Part shown: one piece after another, positions 1-9,130 of the stretch
How the letters are laid out: the number at the start of each line of letters is the position of its first letter
Position numbering within the stretch: the first letter of the stretch is position 1
Source of the DNA: Clostridiales bacterium VE202-01
Lineage (GTDB): Bacteria; Bacillota_I; Bacilli_A; Erysipelotrichales; Coprobacillaceae
DNA length: 59,624 nt
Reading direction: 5' to 3'
Assembly (NCBI GenBank): GCA_000508865.1
Contig: BAHP02000005.1
Coordinates: 1 to 59,624, forward strand
Position numbers and translations under genes: made by a program
Notes under the pieces: generated by a model
Seen by the model: only the letters and a program-made list of their open reading frames with translations
Told to the model about the DNA's origin: nothing
The model's database searches: none

Positions 1-248
1 TATGTCGCATCACTACCTTGCTTTGCATATTCTTGATTAAATGAACCATCGTAAATCTGTCCCGCATAATTTCCTAGTGTACAGTCCCCAGCAAAACTTA
101 GTTTCACACTTGTTTTAACCGGTTCATGTTTCTCTTCTGTTTGTACTTTTTCATCATTTTCTGTACTCTCATTGCTTTCTTCTTCAGTAATAAAAGAGCA
201 TCCAACAATAAAAAATAGCATTATTAAACAAAGTAAAATCTTTTTCAT
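1..248 (-). CDS. CapA-family lipoprotein, N-terminal fragment (runs off the window)
   Basis: Translating the minus strand from ATG at 248 gives about 82 residues with no stop before the window edge. It begins with a lipoprotein signal peptide (MKKILLCLIMLFFIVGCS, lipobox Cys 17), followed by an acidic Glu/Asn linker and then the strand SFAGDCTLGNYAG. That strand matches the first conserved motif of CapA/PgsA-like metallophosphatase-fold proteins (F-x-GDxxLG), which are associated with poly-gamma-glutamate or capsule processes. A purine-rich ribosome site (GGAAAGG) lies just upstream. The function cannot be refined because most of the domain is outside the window. Confidence 0.7.
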   Translation of the reverse strand, partial: MKKILLCLIMLFFIVGCSFITEEESNESTENDEKVQTEEKHEPVKTSVKLSFAGDCTLGNYAGQIYDGSFNQEYAKQGSDAT

Positions 249-293
249 ATCCTTTCCACCTCTTTATTAAAAGTATATCATACAATGAAACCT

Positions 294-321
294 TTTACAT
301 TAAATAAAACTTTGATATAAT
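294..321 (+). promoter_or_regulatory. Sigma-A type promoter of the GNAT gene
   Basis: TTTACA at 294-299, a 16-bp spacer and TATAAT at 316-321 lie about 20 bp before the acetyltransferase start. Hexamers and spacing are seen directly; activity is inferred. Confidence 0.6.
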
Positions 322-342
322 ACATATCAGGAAGTGAAAGAA

Positions 343-792
343 ATGATAAAAGAAATAAAAAATAAAATGGATTTTGATGAATTATTAACTGAAAGCGACC
401 CTAATATCAACCTAGTTAGAGATTATTTAGAAAACGGTAAATTATATGGCTATTTTGTAAACGATGAGCCTGTATCATTTATTGCTGTTGAAATTATCGA
501 TGGTGAAGTAGAAATTAAAAATATTTTAACTTTAGTTGCATATCGAGGTTGTGGTTATGCTAAAGCTTTAATTAAATATGTTGAAGATATCTACAGTACT
601 TATGATACATTTTTGATTGGTACTGCAAACTCAAGTTTAGAAAATATAACTTTTTATACTCGTTTAGGTTATGTGTATAGTCATCGTATCGAAAATTTCT
701 TTTTAGACTATTACCCTAAAGAAATCATCGAAAATGAAATGCAGGCAACTGATCTAATGTATTTTAAAAAAAGCAGAAAAGGTTTGAATTAA
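343..792 (+). CDS. GNAT family N-acetyltransferase
   Basis: The protein has about 149 residues. The acetyl-CoA pyrophosphate-binding loop of the GNAT fold is visible as RGCGYAKAL (R/Q-x-x-G-x-G/A), followed by the family's usual C-terminal strand (TFYTRLGYVYSHRI). The substrate is not predictable. A GTG at 334 is in frame, but the AGGAAG ribosome site at 329-334 is better spaced for the ATG at 343, so I chose 343. It is a monocistronic gene with its own promoter and a shared bidirectional terminator. Confidence 0.8.
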   Translation: MIKEIKNKMDFDELLTESDPNINLVRDYLENGKLYGYFVNDEPVSFIAVEIIDGEVEIKNILTLVAYRGCGYAKALIKYVEDIYSTYDTFLIGTANSSLENITFYTRLGYVYSHRIENFFLDYYPKEIIENEMQATDLMYFKKSRKGLN

Positions 793-802
793 CACAACAT
801 GT

Positions 803-835
803 AAAAAGACAGTCGATCAAATTGACTGTCTTTTT
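803..835. terminator. Bidirectional rho-independent terminator
   Basis: Perfect 12-bp stem (AAAAAGACAGTC / GACTGTCTTTTT) with a 9-nt loop lies between the convergent GNAT and ABC permease genes. A or T tracts on both sides make it usable in both directions. Confidence 0.85.
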
Positions 836-879
836 ATTGATATCTCGACTTTAGATAAATATCATTGATAAAATATTAA

Positions 880-1530
880 CTAGAATTCTTTTTTATTCAT
901 AATACCTACGCTAATTTTAAATGATAACAAAAATATGATCATTGCTATTATTGATCCTGCCATGATCAACATTTTCATACTCATTACTGGTAAATTATTA
1001 AACATTGTAATTAAATCAACATTGAATAATTCAGCAGCTTTAATTACACCAATAACAATGATAAATATCAAACCAATAGCCCCAATAATTGCAACCCGAC
1101 TTTTTTCACCACCAAACTTAAATTGAAAAGGGAGCATAACTGCCAATATTATCAGTAGTATTGGTAAGATTATTAAGGCAATCAATATTGTATCCTCGAT
1201 TAAAATTGTATCTTTTATTATTTCCACAACAACAGTAACAATGATAGCAAACAACCATGAGATTCCTCCAACAATCAAACCAAATCCATATTTTTCTAAA
1301 ATATAATCTTTTCTAGTAATTGGCAACGAAAATAAAAAAGCATTACCATTATCAAATTCATCATAACTAATAGTACTTAAAGTAAATAAAGAACCAACAA
1401 ATGTCATATATCCGATAATAAATGATGCATCTTCCATAAAAATAGCCATTATACCAGCAATCGCGATAATAGTAATAAAAAAATTTTGTCCTTGTAATAG
1501 TTTAAAATCTTTGATCAATAAACCTTTCAT
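880..1530 (-). CDS. ABC-2 type transporter permease (YtrA-operon type)
   Basis: The protein has 216 residues and about six hydrophobic segments, with no long soluble domain. This is the layout of ABC-2 permeases that pair with BcrA/YtrB-like ATPases. Its start overlaps the stop of the upstream ATPase gene (ATGA arrangement, 1527-1530), indicating translational coupling. It is last in a GntR-ATPase-permease operon. Such operons export or sense cell-wall-active compounds in other Bacillota; the substrate here is unknown. Confidence 0.8.
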   Translation of the reverse strand: MKGLLIKDFKLLQGQNFFITIIAIAGIMAIFMEDASFIIGYMTFVGSLFTLSTISYDEFDNGNAFLFSLPITRKDYILEKYGFGLIVGGISWLFAIIVTVVVEIIKDTILIEDTILIALIILPILLIILAVMLPFQFKFGGEKSRVAIIGAIGLIFIIVIGVIKAAELFNVDLITMFNNLPVMSMKMLIMAGSIIAMIIFLLSFKISVGIMNKKEF

Positions 1531-2390
1531 AGTTTATCACCCCTTATCATCATTGTGATTACTTCATCAATATTCCCTTTTTCGATTGCTAGAGAAGGAT
1601 AATTATCAAGATAATATTGTCTCTGGTTTGTAAGACAGCTATACCCATAGCTTTCTTTCTTCAAACAAAGAAGATATTGTTTATCTAGACTAGCATACTG
1701 CTTTAAATCAACTTTCAATAAAGCATAATCACTCAATAAAATATCAGTATCTTCATGCATAATGATTTTTCCATTATCAATCATATAAAGGTCATCACAT
1801 AAATTTTCTAAATCACTAGAAATATGCGAACTAATTAAAATAGAATGAGCCTCATCTTTTTCCATAAATTCTCTTAATATATCCAATAATTCATCTCTTG
1901 CAATAACATCTAAACCAGCTGTTGGTTCATCAAGAATCAATAATTTAGCATTGTGAGAAATTGCAACTAAAACTTTTAATTTTGCTTTCATCCCCGTTGA
2001 AAATTCTTTGATTTTCTTATTACGAGGTAATTGAAATCGTTGTAACTGTTCAATAAAAAATGATTTATCAAAATTTTTATAAAGATTATCTAAAACAGGA
2101 ATAATATCATTAATCGTTAAATATCCACTAAATCCTGAATCAGATAAAACCACACCTAGATTCTGCTTATCTTCAGCATTAAAATTTTGAATATCTTTTC
2201 CAAAAACACTAATGCTTCCTTCATCAATAGAAATCAATCCCAATATTGCTTTAAATGTCGTACTTTTACCAGCACCATTTTGTCCAATTAATCCCGTTAC
2301 ACATCCTGGCATGACCTTTAAGGAACAATCTAATGAGAAATTCTTATAGAATTTTTTTACATGTTCAATTTTTAACATAATTTCCTCCAT
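1527..2390 (-). CDS. ABC transporter ATP-binding protein (BcrA/YtrB type)
   Basis: The protein has 287 residues, with Walker A GQNGAGKST near residue 37, a divergent signature (EFSTGMKAKL), Walker B LLILDEPTAGLD and a switch His in ISSHISSDL. The C-terminal ~80 residues are the variable extension typical of ABC-2 partner ATPases. It lies between the GntR regulator and the permease and is probably controlled by the operator at 2864-2912. It would energise the 216-aa permease. Confidence 0.88.
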   Translation of the reverse strand: MEEIMLKIEHVKKFYKNFSLDCSLKVMPGCVTGLIGQNGAGKSTTFKAILGLISIDEGSISVFGKDIQNFNAEDKQNLGVVLSDSGFSGYLTINDIIPVLDNLYKNFDKSFFIEQLQRFQLPRNKKIKEFSTGMKAKLKVLVAISHNAKLLILDEPTAGLDVIARDELLDILREFMEKDEAHSILISSHISSDLENLCDDLYMIDNGKIIMHEDTDILLSDYALLKVDLKQYASLDKQYLLCLKKESYGYSCLTNQRQYYLDNYPSLAIEKGNIDEVITMMIRGDKL

Positions 2391-2472
2391 TTCTGTTTGC
2401 CTTCATCGATAGGGTACAAACATGTGATTAAAATTTCAATCTACTATTAATCTAAAAAGTTTATTTTCACGT

Positions 2473-2844
2473 TTATCCTTCCAAAATCAATTCAAATAAA
2501 GTTTTAATATCTTCATCACTTATACCACATCGTCTTCCTTTTTGAATTGCTTTTTCTAAATCAGCTTCAACCTCTTTTTTTTGTTCTTCCAGCAAAAGCT
2601 CAGTATTAGTAGCAGCCACATATGTCCCTTTACCATGAACAGTTATTGTAAAACCTTCATTTTCTAAAGTATCATATGCTTTTTTTACCGTTAAAGCACT
2701 AATTTTAAGTTCTTTTGATAAAGTACGCACAGATGGTAGATTATCATTTTCTTTTAGTTCTCCATTACGAATCAAGAGTTTGATTTGATCTACTATTTGT
2801 TCATAAATAGGAACCATAATTGTATTATTTATAATTATTTTCAA
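2473..2844 (-). CDS. GntR-family transcriptional regulator, YtrA subfamily
   Basis: The protein has 123 residues: an N-terminal GntR winged helix (PIYEQIVDQIKLLIRNGEL ... LPSVRTLSKELKIS) and only a short helical C-terminal tail. This is the YtrA architecture, which lacks a large effector domain. It is the first gene of a three-gene operon with an ABC-2 transporter. The 15-bp inverted repeat overlapping its own promoter suggests autorepression, as known for YtrA-family proteins. The inducer is unknown. Confidence 0.9.
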   Translation of the reverse strand: MKIIINNTIMVPIYEQIVDQIKLLIRNGELKENDNLPSVRTLSKELKISALTVKKAYDTLENEGFTITVHGKGTYVAATNTELLLEEQKKEVEADLEKAIQKGRRCGISDEDIKTLFELILEG

Positions 2845-2863
2845 TTTATCTACCTCCTTTATA

Positions 2864-2912
2864 AAACAGTATATAACAGTACAAAACTGTAGTCAAGTGT
2901 TATATACTGTTT
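2864..2912 (-). promoter_or_regulatory. Promoter overlapped by a YtrA-type operator
   Basis: A perfect 15-bp inverted repeat (AAACAGTATATAACA at 2864-2878; its complement at 2898-2912) has a 19-bp spacer. Read on the minus strand it contains TTGACT (2891-2896), a 17-bp spacer and TATACT (2868-2873). The -10 lies inside one arm and the -35 between the arms, so bound regulator would block RNA polymerase. A second short ACAGT/ACTGT pair sits inside the spacer. Confidence 0.8.
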
Positions 2913-2937
2913 GTCACAAAAATATATTACAAATAAA

Positions 2938-2970
2938 AAAACAGTTGATCATTATTTAGATAACTGTTTT
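2938..2970 (-). terminator. Terminator of the aminotransferase/amino-acid transporter operon
   Basis: On the minus strand AAAACAGTT pairs with AACTGTTTT across a 15-nt loop and is followed by a run of T. It lies directly after the aminotransferase stop. Confidence 0.75.
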
Positions 2971-2983
2971 AATAATTAAGATA

Positions 2984-4098
2984 TTATTTTTTTACATTAG
3001 AATGTAACCATTTTGAAAACAACTCTAAACCTGCCTGGATATCTTCGCTTTTATTAGCAAAACCAAAGCGTAGATGATATTCTTGATTAAAACAAGCGCC
3101 AGGAACAAAGAAGACACCGGTATCTTTTTGTAATTTGAGACATAGTTCTTTTGATTTGATTGGCAGGTTATATTTTAGAAAAGCAATCGTTCCCGCTTCA
3201 GGAACAACACAATCAACTAAAGGTTCCTTTTTTAACCACTCGATTAAAATCTGACGGTTAGTAGCAATGATTTTCTTACTTCTTTCAATAATTCTATCAT
3301 AATTTTCAATTACTACAGCAGCTAAATAATCATTTAGATAACCAGTTGAAATAATATGATAATCACGTCGATCATTTATCATTTTAATAATTTCATAATT
3401 AGCTTTGATCCACCCTAATCTAAGCCCCGCAAAAGAAGTTACTTTTGATAAACTGCTCGTTGAAATTCCTCGATCGTATAAATCACTGATAGCTATTTCA
3501 TCTTTACCTAAACCCTGATAAACTTCATCGCAAAGAATATATAAATTATATTTTTTAGCTAACTTGACCAATTTCAATAAAAATTCTTTAGAAAATTTTG
3601 TACTTGTAGGATTATTAGGATTAACTAAACAAATCATCTTCGTATTTTCTTTGATTTCTTTTTCAAAATCTTCTAATTTAGGTAACCAGTTGTTTTCCTC
3701 TTTTAATTCAATTAAGCTTGTCTCTACCCCAAACGATTCTGGAAAAGAATACATTTGTTGATAAGTCGGTGTAATCGTTATTAAATGATCATTTTTTCTA
3801 ACAGCGAAATTAAAACTAATTCATTTGCATTGATGCAACCATGACTAATTGCAATATTATTCAAATCACCAGTTTGATACAATTTTGCGATTCCTCTACG
3901 TAAACGCTCACTGCCTGTAATAGGTCCATAATCCAGCTTCGTCGTTAATAAATCATTGAGCAGCTTGTCTTTATCATCTACAAATTCTAATAAATCATTG
4001 ATGCTCATTGAGGCAACACATGTCTCCGCCAAATTATAACGATAATCGACTTCATGCTCTGTCATCCAGGCTTCAACATCAAAAAAATCAATTTTCAC
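2984..4098 (-). CDS. PLP-dependent class I/II aminotransferase, interrupted by one frameshift
   Basis: Two reading frames (4098-3781 and 3780-2984) join into one fold-type I aminotransferase of about 370 residues. Joined, it reads ISHGCINANE ... LLEKNDHLITITPTYQQMYSFPE ..., with NPNNPT, CDEVYQGL and the PLP lysine in SSLSKVTSFAGLRLGW all conserved. The break is in the T6 run at 3792-3797; one more base restores the frame. It overlaps the ATPase gene by one base and is last in an operon led by an arginine-type T-box, so an arginine or guanidino substrate is plausible. The sequence also recalls the VioD/MppP branch, but I cannot confirm that. It is more likely an assembly indel than a true pseudogene. 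Confidence 0.75.
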
Positions 4099-4826
4099 TA
4101 ATGCATCACCTTGCTTAAAAAATCTTTAGCACGTTCAGATTTAGGATTCGTAAAGAAATCTTTTGAAGGACTATCTTCTATTATTTTTCCATTCTCTAAA
4201 AAAATCACCCTATCACCAACTGTTCGTGCAAATCCCATTTCATGAGTAACTACGACCATCGTCATTCCCTCAATCGCTAATTCCTGCATTACTTCCAAAA
4301 CTTCAATAACCATCTCTGGATCCAAGGCACTAGTAGGCTCATCAAATAACATGACTTCAGGGTCCATACATAAAGCTCTTGCAATCGCTACTCTTTGTTT
4401 TTGACCCCCTGATAATTTATTAGGATATTCATCTTTTTTATCCAACAACCCAACACGTTCTAATAACTTACAAGCTTTTTGTTTTGCTGCTTCTTCATCT
4501 GCTTGTAATACCTTAATTGGCGCCAGTGTCAAATTTTCCAAAACAGTTTTATGCGGAAACAAGTTAAAATGCTGAAAAACAAATCCCATCTTTCCTCTTA
4601 AAGCTTTGAATTGTTGGGAATCAGTACTATCAAGTAATTGATTATTTATATAAATTTCTCCAGATTCTGGAATTTCTAATCCGTTTATACAGCGTAAGAC
4701 AGTACTTTTTCCACTTCCACTTGGACCAATCAAACAAACGATCTCACCTTTTTTTATTTCTAAGGAAACATCATTTACAGCTTTCAAATCTTTAAATTGT
4801 TTAACAATATTTTTAACTTTAATCAC
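4098..4826 (-). CDS. Polar amino-acid ABC transporter ATP-binding protein
   Basis: The protein has 242 residues, with Walker [10 protein letters not shown], signature [15 protein letters not shown], Walker [14 protein letters not shown] and the H-loop [11 protein letters not shown]. It is near-canonical for the GlnQ/ArtP/HisP family and has the family length. It overlaps the permease gene by 8 bp. It energises uptake through the 231-aa permease with the 247-aa binding protein. The T-box upstream points to arginine as the regulatory signal. Confidence 0.92.
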   Translation of the reverse strand: MIKVKNIVKQFKDLKAVNDVSLEIKKGEIVCLIGPSGSGKSTVLRCINGLEIPESGEIYINNQLLDSTDSQQFKALRGKMGFVFQHFNLFPHKTVLENLTLAPIKVLQADEEAAKQKACKLLERVGLLDKKDEYPNKLSGGQKQRVAIARALCMDPEVMLFDEPTSALDPEMVIEVLEVMQELAIEGMTMVVVTHEMGFARTVGDRVIFLENGKIIEDSPSKDFFTNPKSERAKDFLSKVMH

Positions 4827-5514
4827 TTTCAGATAACTTCCTTTCTATCTTTCTTGCAAAATAAGATGTAGTCAGCGTCATAATCAAATAAAAAACTGCT
4901 GACATTAGTAATGGTGGAATTAAATTAAAGGTGTTAGCTCCTAAAATTTGCGCTGAATATAATAATTCTGTAGCTCCTAAAACCGAAATCAATGATGAAT
5001 CTTTGATTAATGTAATAAACTCACTAACTATTGGTGGAACGATTCTTTTAAAAGCCTGAGGCAAAATAACCAGCTTCATCGTTTGACTATAATTCAATCC
5101 TAAAACTTCACATGCTTCCCACTGACCTTTATCAACTCCCATGATTCCACTACGAATCAACTCAGTTGAATAAGCTCCACTATTAATACTCATAGCTACA
5201 GCACCACAAACATAAGGATCGGGTATAAACCTTTCTCCTGTAATTGCTCTTACCATTAATGGAAAAGCAATATATAAAAATAATATTTGTAGTAACATCG
5301 GTGTCCCACGAATCAATTCAACATAAATATTTCCAATAATTCTTAAAATCTTATGTTTAGAAATTTTTGCTGCAGCTCCCAAAACACCCAAAATCAATCC
5401 AAACACTAAAGCACAAGCAGCTAGTAAAAGCGACTTACCAGCTCCTTGCAATAAAAAGATCAAATTATCAGCAGTAAAAAATTCAATTAACGCATTCACG
5501 ATTATGCTCCCCAC
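4819..5514 (-). CDS. Polar amino-acid ABC transporter permease
   Basis: The protein has 231 residues and about five membrane helices. The binding-protein-dependent transport EAA loop is visible as [27 protein letters not shown] is split here as [15 protein letters not shown] and [13 protein letters not shown], contacting the ATPase. This places it in the HisM/GlnP family. It overlaps the binding-protein gene by 13 bp and the ATPase gene by 8 bp, so the three are translationally coupled. Confidence 0.92.
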   Translation of the reverse strand: MGSIIVNALIEFFTADNLIFLLQGAGKSLLLAACALVFGLILGVLGAAAKISKHKILRIIGNIYVELIRGTPMLLQILFLYIAFPLMVRAITGERFIPDPYVCGAVAMSINSGAYSTELIRSGIMGVDKGQWEACEVLGLNYSQTMKLVILPQAFKRIVPPIVSEFITLIKDSSLISVLGATELLYSAQILGANTFNLIPPLLMSAVFYLIMTLTTSYFARKIERKLSESD

Positions 5515-6245
5515 TTAGTTTTTAATTCTTGATATTTATCTGATCCAACAAAAGCCTTTAAAGCTTCATTAATATCATCCATTAATTCTTGATTATTTTT
5601 ATTAGTAATAATTAGATTTTCCTCTTCCAATAAAGTTTCATCTAACATTCTATAACCAGCTTCTTTAACATAGTTTTTAGCTACAGCCTCATCCAAAACA
5701 ACTGCATCGATCCCACCAGAATTTAATGTTTCAATCAAAACTTTAACATCTTTAACAGACTTAACATTAGCATCTTTAATATCATTAGCAACCCCTTCAC
5801 CAGTAGATGCTAACTGAGCTCCGATATTTTTACCCTCTAAATCTTTAGCTGTAGTAATTGGACTATCATTAGCAACTAAAGCAACTTGTCTAGAATCATT
5901 ATATTTGTTTGACCAAATAACATCTTTCCATTCTTCATGAAAAGTAAAACCAGAAATACCCAAATCAATTTGATCAGCTACTAAACTAGTCGAAATAGTG
6001 TCAAATGAAAGTTTTTTGAATTCATATTCATAATCATGTCCATTTTCTTTCATGATATTAAATAACTCTTCGGTCATATCAATATCAAACCCTACCATTT
6101 TATCACCATCTAATGATTCATATGGTGGATAATCAGGTGATATCCCAATTAAAATTTTCTTACTCGAACTACCAGCATTTCCACCACAAGCAGCCAGTGA
6201 AACGGCCATTACACAAACTAACAATACTTTTAATAATTTTTTCAT
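5502..6245 (-). CDS. Amino-acid ABC transporter substrate-binding lipoprotein
   Basis: The protein has 247 residues. The lipoprotein signal MKKLLKVLLVCVMAVSLAAC is followed by a Gly/Ser linker and a family 3 solute-binding domain (ISPDYPPYESLDGDKMVGFDIDM ... motif, then DLEGKNIGAQLASTGEG and GIDAVVLDEAVAKNYV). It is the first gene after the T-box, with a GAAAGGAAAG ribosome site. The ligand is predicted from the leader (arginine) rather than from binding-site residues. Confidence 0.9.
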   Translation of the reverse strand: MKKLLKVLLVCVMAVSLAACGGNAGSSSKKILIGISPDYPPYESLDGDKMVGFDIDMTEELFNIMKENGHDYEYEFKKLSFDTISTSLVADQIDLGISGFTFHEEWKDVIWSNKYNDSRQVALVANDSPITTAKDLEGKNIGAQLASTGEGVANDIKDANVKSVKDVKVLIETLNSGGIDAVVLDEAVAKNYVKEAGYRMLDETLLEEENLIITNKNNQELMDDINEALKAFVGSDKYQELKTKWGA

Positions 6246-6271
6246 TTTTCTTCTTTCCTTTCTCCAGCAAA

Positions 6272-6510
6272 AATAAAAATCTCTTAGCTAAGCTAAGAGA
6301 CGAAATTTCCGCGGTACCACTCTTATTGATATAAAGATTATATCCCCTCTTGTCTGTAAAGTAGACTTACTGACTATCCTACTAATAATTCAAATAGTCC
6401 TCTTCAAAGTGCGGTTCATTTAATCTTGTTTACTGATCTTACACCACCATCAGCTCGCTTAAAAACGCAATTAAACTACTCTCTTTATCAATGAGTTTAT
6501 AATATATAGT
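6272..6510 (-). promoter_or_regulatory. T-box leader, predicted specifier CGC (arginine)
   Basis: On the minus strand the T-box sequence GAGTGGTACCGCGG (about 6312-6325) is followed by a terminator: 10-bp stem 6280-6289/6291-6300, then a T-rich tract. Upstream is a Stem I with an AGTA motif, a distal region GATGGTGGTGTAAGATC and helix TTTAAT/ATTAAA. The specifier loop reads TGAACCGCA before CTTT. Aligned with the well-known glyQS Stem I layout, the specifier triplet is CGC (plus-strand 6411-6413) followed by A. The antiterminator bulge TGGT would pair with a tRNA whose discriminator base is A. It should sense uncharged tRNA-Arg and switch on the transporter operon. Confidence 0.85.
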
Positions 6511-6513
6511 TGT

Positions 6514-6541
6514 ATTATATAAAAAATCAATTTATTGTCAA
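6514..6541 (-). promoter_or_regulatory. Promoter of the T-box/amino-acid transporter operon
   Basis: On the minus strand TTGACA (6536-6541), 16 bp, TATAAT (6514-6519). Both hexamers are consensus, and the promoter sits just upstream of T-box Stem I. Confidence 0.8.
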
Positions 6542-6550
6542 CTGTTTTAG

Positions 6551-6805
6551 TTATTTTATCTTAAGAAATTTATGATTAAAGTGATCAATTTGTTTACAAG
6601 TTTTCTCTAATATTTCATTATATCCTTCTAATTCATTTAAAGTCTCATCAAGCATCTCATTTGTTTGATTGATCATCTCGATATTTTGATGATATTTTTT
6701 TGTATTTAAACGTTTTCTTTCATCACTACGAAGTAACATCAAACAACCAATGATCAATAATCCAAAAATTCCTACGATCATTAAAAACCATTTTATTATT
6801 TCCAT
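6551..6805 (-). CDS. Small membrane-anchored coiled-coil protein, unknown
   Basis: The protein has 84 residues: one N-terminal membrane helix (about residues 4-25), then a charged region with heptad-like leucine/isoleucine spacing (MINQTNEMLDETLNEL) that could form a coiled coil. I recognise no family. It lies downstream of the HAD phosphatase on the same strand with a 31-bp gap, so the two may be co-transcribed. Confidence 0.5.
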   Translation of the reverse strand: MEIIKWFLMIVGIFGLLIIGCLMLLRSDERKRLNTKKYHQNIEMINQTNEMLDETLNELEGYNEILEKTCKQIDHFNHKFLKIK

Positions 6806-6836
6806 CTAATCACCTACTTTAGTATACCACATTTTT

Positions 6837-7598
6837 TCATTCAATCCACCCAAAATATTTACATGCATATTCAATCCCCGCTTCTTGACTCGATTTAGTA
6901 ATAAAAGTGGCTGCTTTTTTCACCTCATCTACAGCATTCCCCATTGCAATAGAAATTGGAGCCTGTTTTATCATCGAAAGATCATTGATTCCATCACCAA
7001 ATACAACAATATCTTCTTTATTACCTCCTAATATATCAATCATTTTTAAGATTCCACGATATTTATCCATCGGTTCAATAATCAAATAGCTGTCCTGATA
7101 ACGAACATGACCTATTTTATTAAGAGAACATAATTGTTTTTCTTCCTCTTTTAAAATCATAATAAAAATTTTATAAATATTTTTAATCTGATGAAAATCA
7201 AGATTTTCATCAACAATAATTTTATTATGCATTTGATAATTATTGATCAAGTTGTTACAACTATATAATTCATAAGTATCATTCAGTGCCAATCCAAAAG
7301 CAAAATTCTTTTTAATACACTCATCGATAATTTCCAAACACATAGTATGATCTAAAGGCTCATTTTCCAATAATCGATCATCTACAACAAGTCCATTTCC
7401 ACCATTACATACTAAATTATCGATTTTGACCAGACGACTAAATTTTCTTGCATTCCAATGAGCACGACCAGTTGCTATCGCAACAAAATGACCATTTGCT
7501 TTTAATTTTTCTAATGTTTTAAATGTTGAATCTAAAATGACTCCATTACTATTTTGATTAGTTAAAGTCCCGTCGATATCAAAAAAGAAATATTTCAT
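6837..7598 (-). CDS. Cof-type HAD-superfamily phosphatase
   Basis: The protein has about 253 residues from ATG 7598; AGAGGTGA lies 4-5 bases upstream, which is better placed than the in-frame ATG at 7619. HAD motif I is FFFDIDGTL (nucleophile DxD), motif II is in AIATGR, and motifs III/IV are GDGINDLSMI and nearby Lys. The middle holds the C2B cap typical of Cof/YidA phosphatases. These dephosphorylate sugar phosphates or cofactors such as FMN; the substrate is not predictable here. Confidence 0.88.
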   Translation of the reverse strand: MKYFFFDIDGTLTNQNSNGVILDSTFKTLEKLKANGHFVAIATGRAHWNARKFSRLVKIDNLVCNGGNGLVVDDRLLENEPLDHTMCLEIIDECIKKNFAFGLALNDTYELYSCNNLINNYQMHNKIIVDENLDFHQIKNIYKIFIMILKEEEKQLCSLNKIGHVRYQDSYLIIEPMDKYRGILKMIDILGGNKEDIVVFGDGINDLSMIKQAPISIAMGNAVDEVKKAATFITKSSQEAGIEYACKYFGWIE

Positions 7599-7701
7599 CA
7601 AGATCACCTCTTCTAACATTATAACTTATCTAAACAAAATAACAATATTTGATTAAAGGAATAAAAAAAGCTCATACTAAATTAGAAGGAGTGATAAAAT
7701 T

Positions 7702-8970
7702 ATGCCATATATTACTGACATATATGCAAGACAAGTATTGGATTCAAGAGGTTTTCCTACTATTCAAGTTGAAATAACAACAGAAAGCGGTTTTCAAGGT
7801 AGTGCTATCGTTCCTAGCGGTGCATCAACTGGAAAATATGAAGCATTAGAATTACGTGACAATGACGAAATGCGCTATTTAGGTAAAAGTGTCTTTAAAG
7901 CTGTCAACAATGTAAATGAAACAATCAACCGGCTGTTAAAACAAAAAAGTGTTTTAAATCAACGCGAAATCGACTTAGCAATGATTCGCTATGATAATAC
8001 TGAAAACAAATCCAAATTAGGAGCTAATGCCATGTTAGCAGTATCTTTAGCTGCAGCTAACTGTGCTGCTAATTATCTCGATATCCCCTTATATCGTTAT
8101 TTAGGCGGCTGTAATGCAAAAATATTACCAACGCCAATGATCAACATTATTAATGGAGGTTCCCATGCAACAAACTCATTAGACTTTCAAGAATTTATGA
8201 TCATGCCGATTAGTGCTAATTCTTTCTATCAGGCAATGGAAATGGCAACAAATGTTTTCCATACTTTAAAAAACATTCTTAAAAAAAGCAATCTAGCGAC
8301 TTCAGTCGGTGATGAAGGTGGGTTTGCTCCAAATTTAGAAAGCAATGATGATGCTTTAGATTTGATTATTAAAGCAATTAAAGAATGTCATTTAGAACCT
8401 GGTAAAGATATCGCTATTGCTTTAGATGTAGCCTCTAGCGAACTGTATCATGATGGTATCTATACAATTAATGGTCATGATTATACAAGTGAAGAACTAA
8501 TCAAATATTATGAACAATTGATAAATAAATATCCTATTATTTCAATCGAAGATGGTTTGGATCAAGAGGATTATGAGGGCTGGAAAAAACTTACTAACAG
8601 GCTAAATGATAAAATTCAATTAGTAGGTGATGACTTATTTGTTACAAATACCAAAAGATTACAGGCAGGCATTGATGGACACTATAGTAACAGTATTTTA
8701 ATTAAACTAAATCAAATTGGTACTTTAACAGAAACAATAGACTGTATTGAATTAGCTCGTAAAAATAATATTGCCCCTATTATCTCTCATCGTTCTGGAG
8801 AAAGTGAGGATACTTTTATTGCTGATTTAGCAGTTGCTTTAAATATTGGTCAAATCAAAACAGGCTCAATGTCCAGAAGTGAACGTATTTGTAAATATAA
8901 CCGGCTTTTAAAAATCGAAGATGATTTAGCTGGCAGTTCTTATTATCAAGGCAAAATAAATAATAAATAA
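7702..8970 (+). CDS. eno: Enolase (phosphopyruvate hydratase)
   Basis: The protein has 422 residues and catalyses 2-phosphoglycerate to phosphoenolpyruvate in glycolysis. It shows the N-terminal domain ([13 protein letters not shown]), the substrate loop [15 protein letters not shown], metal ligands in [14 protein letters not shown] and GDDLFVTN, the catalytic Lys in LIKLNQIGT and SHRSGESED. The C-terminal signature region reads [16 protein letters not shown], where most enolases have GAPSRTDR or similar. It is slightly shorter and more divergent than typical, so a second enolase copy elsewhere is possible. Ribosome site AGAAGGAG. Confidence 0.93.
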   Translation: MPYITDIYARQVLDSRGFPTIQVEITTESGFQGSAIVPSGASTGKYEALELRDNDEMRYLGKSVFKAVNNVNETINRLLKQKSVLNQREIDLAMIRYDNTENKSKLGANAMLAVSLAAANCAANYLDIPLYRYLGGCNAKILPTPMINIINGGSHATNSLDFQEFMIMPISANSFYQAMEMATNVFHTLKNILKKSNLATSVGDEGGFAPNLESNDDALDLIIKAIKECHLEPGKDIAIALDVASSELYHDGIYTINGHDYTSEELIKYYEQLINKYPIISIEDGLDQEDYEGWKKLTNRLNDKIQLVGDDLFVTNTKRLQAGIDGHYSNSILIKLNQIGTLTETIDCIELARKNNIAPIISHRSGESEDTFIADLAVALNIGQIKTGSMSRSERICKYNRLLKIEDDLAGSSYYQGKINNK

Positions 8971-8999
8971 AACGACTTATTGCAATTAAGTCGTTTTTT
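8971..8999 (+). terminator. Terminator of eno
   Basis: AACGACTTA (8971-8979) pairs with TAAGTCGTT (8987-8995) over a 7-nt loop, followed by TTTT. It directly follows the stop codon. Confidence 0.85.
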
Positions 9000-9130
9000 A
9001 TATTAATGAATAAAACAATTTGATTTTTGTTATAAAATTTGTCATACTTATAAAAGCAGCCAACAAAACAATTTATTTCTCTATATATTAAATCACTATT
9101 TAGTAGTGATATTATTAAAGGAGGAAAAAA

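Noticed and set aside
3781-3800. Programmed -1 frameshift in the aminotransferase
   Set aside because: The A6 run is not in a X-XXY-YYZ phase, no downstream stem was found, and similar single-base breaks occur in many unrelated genes here.
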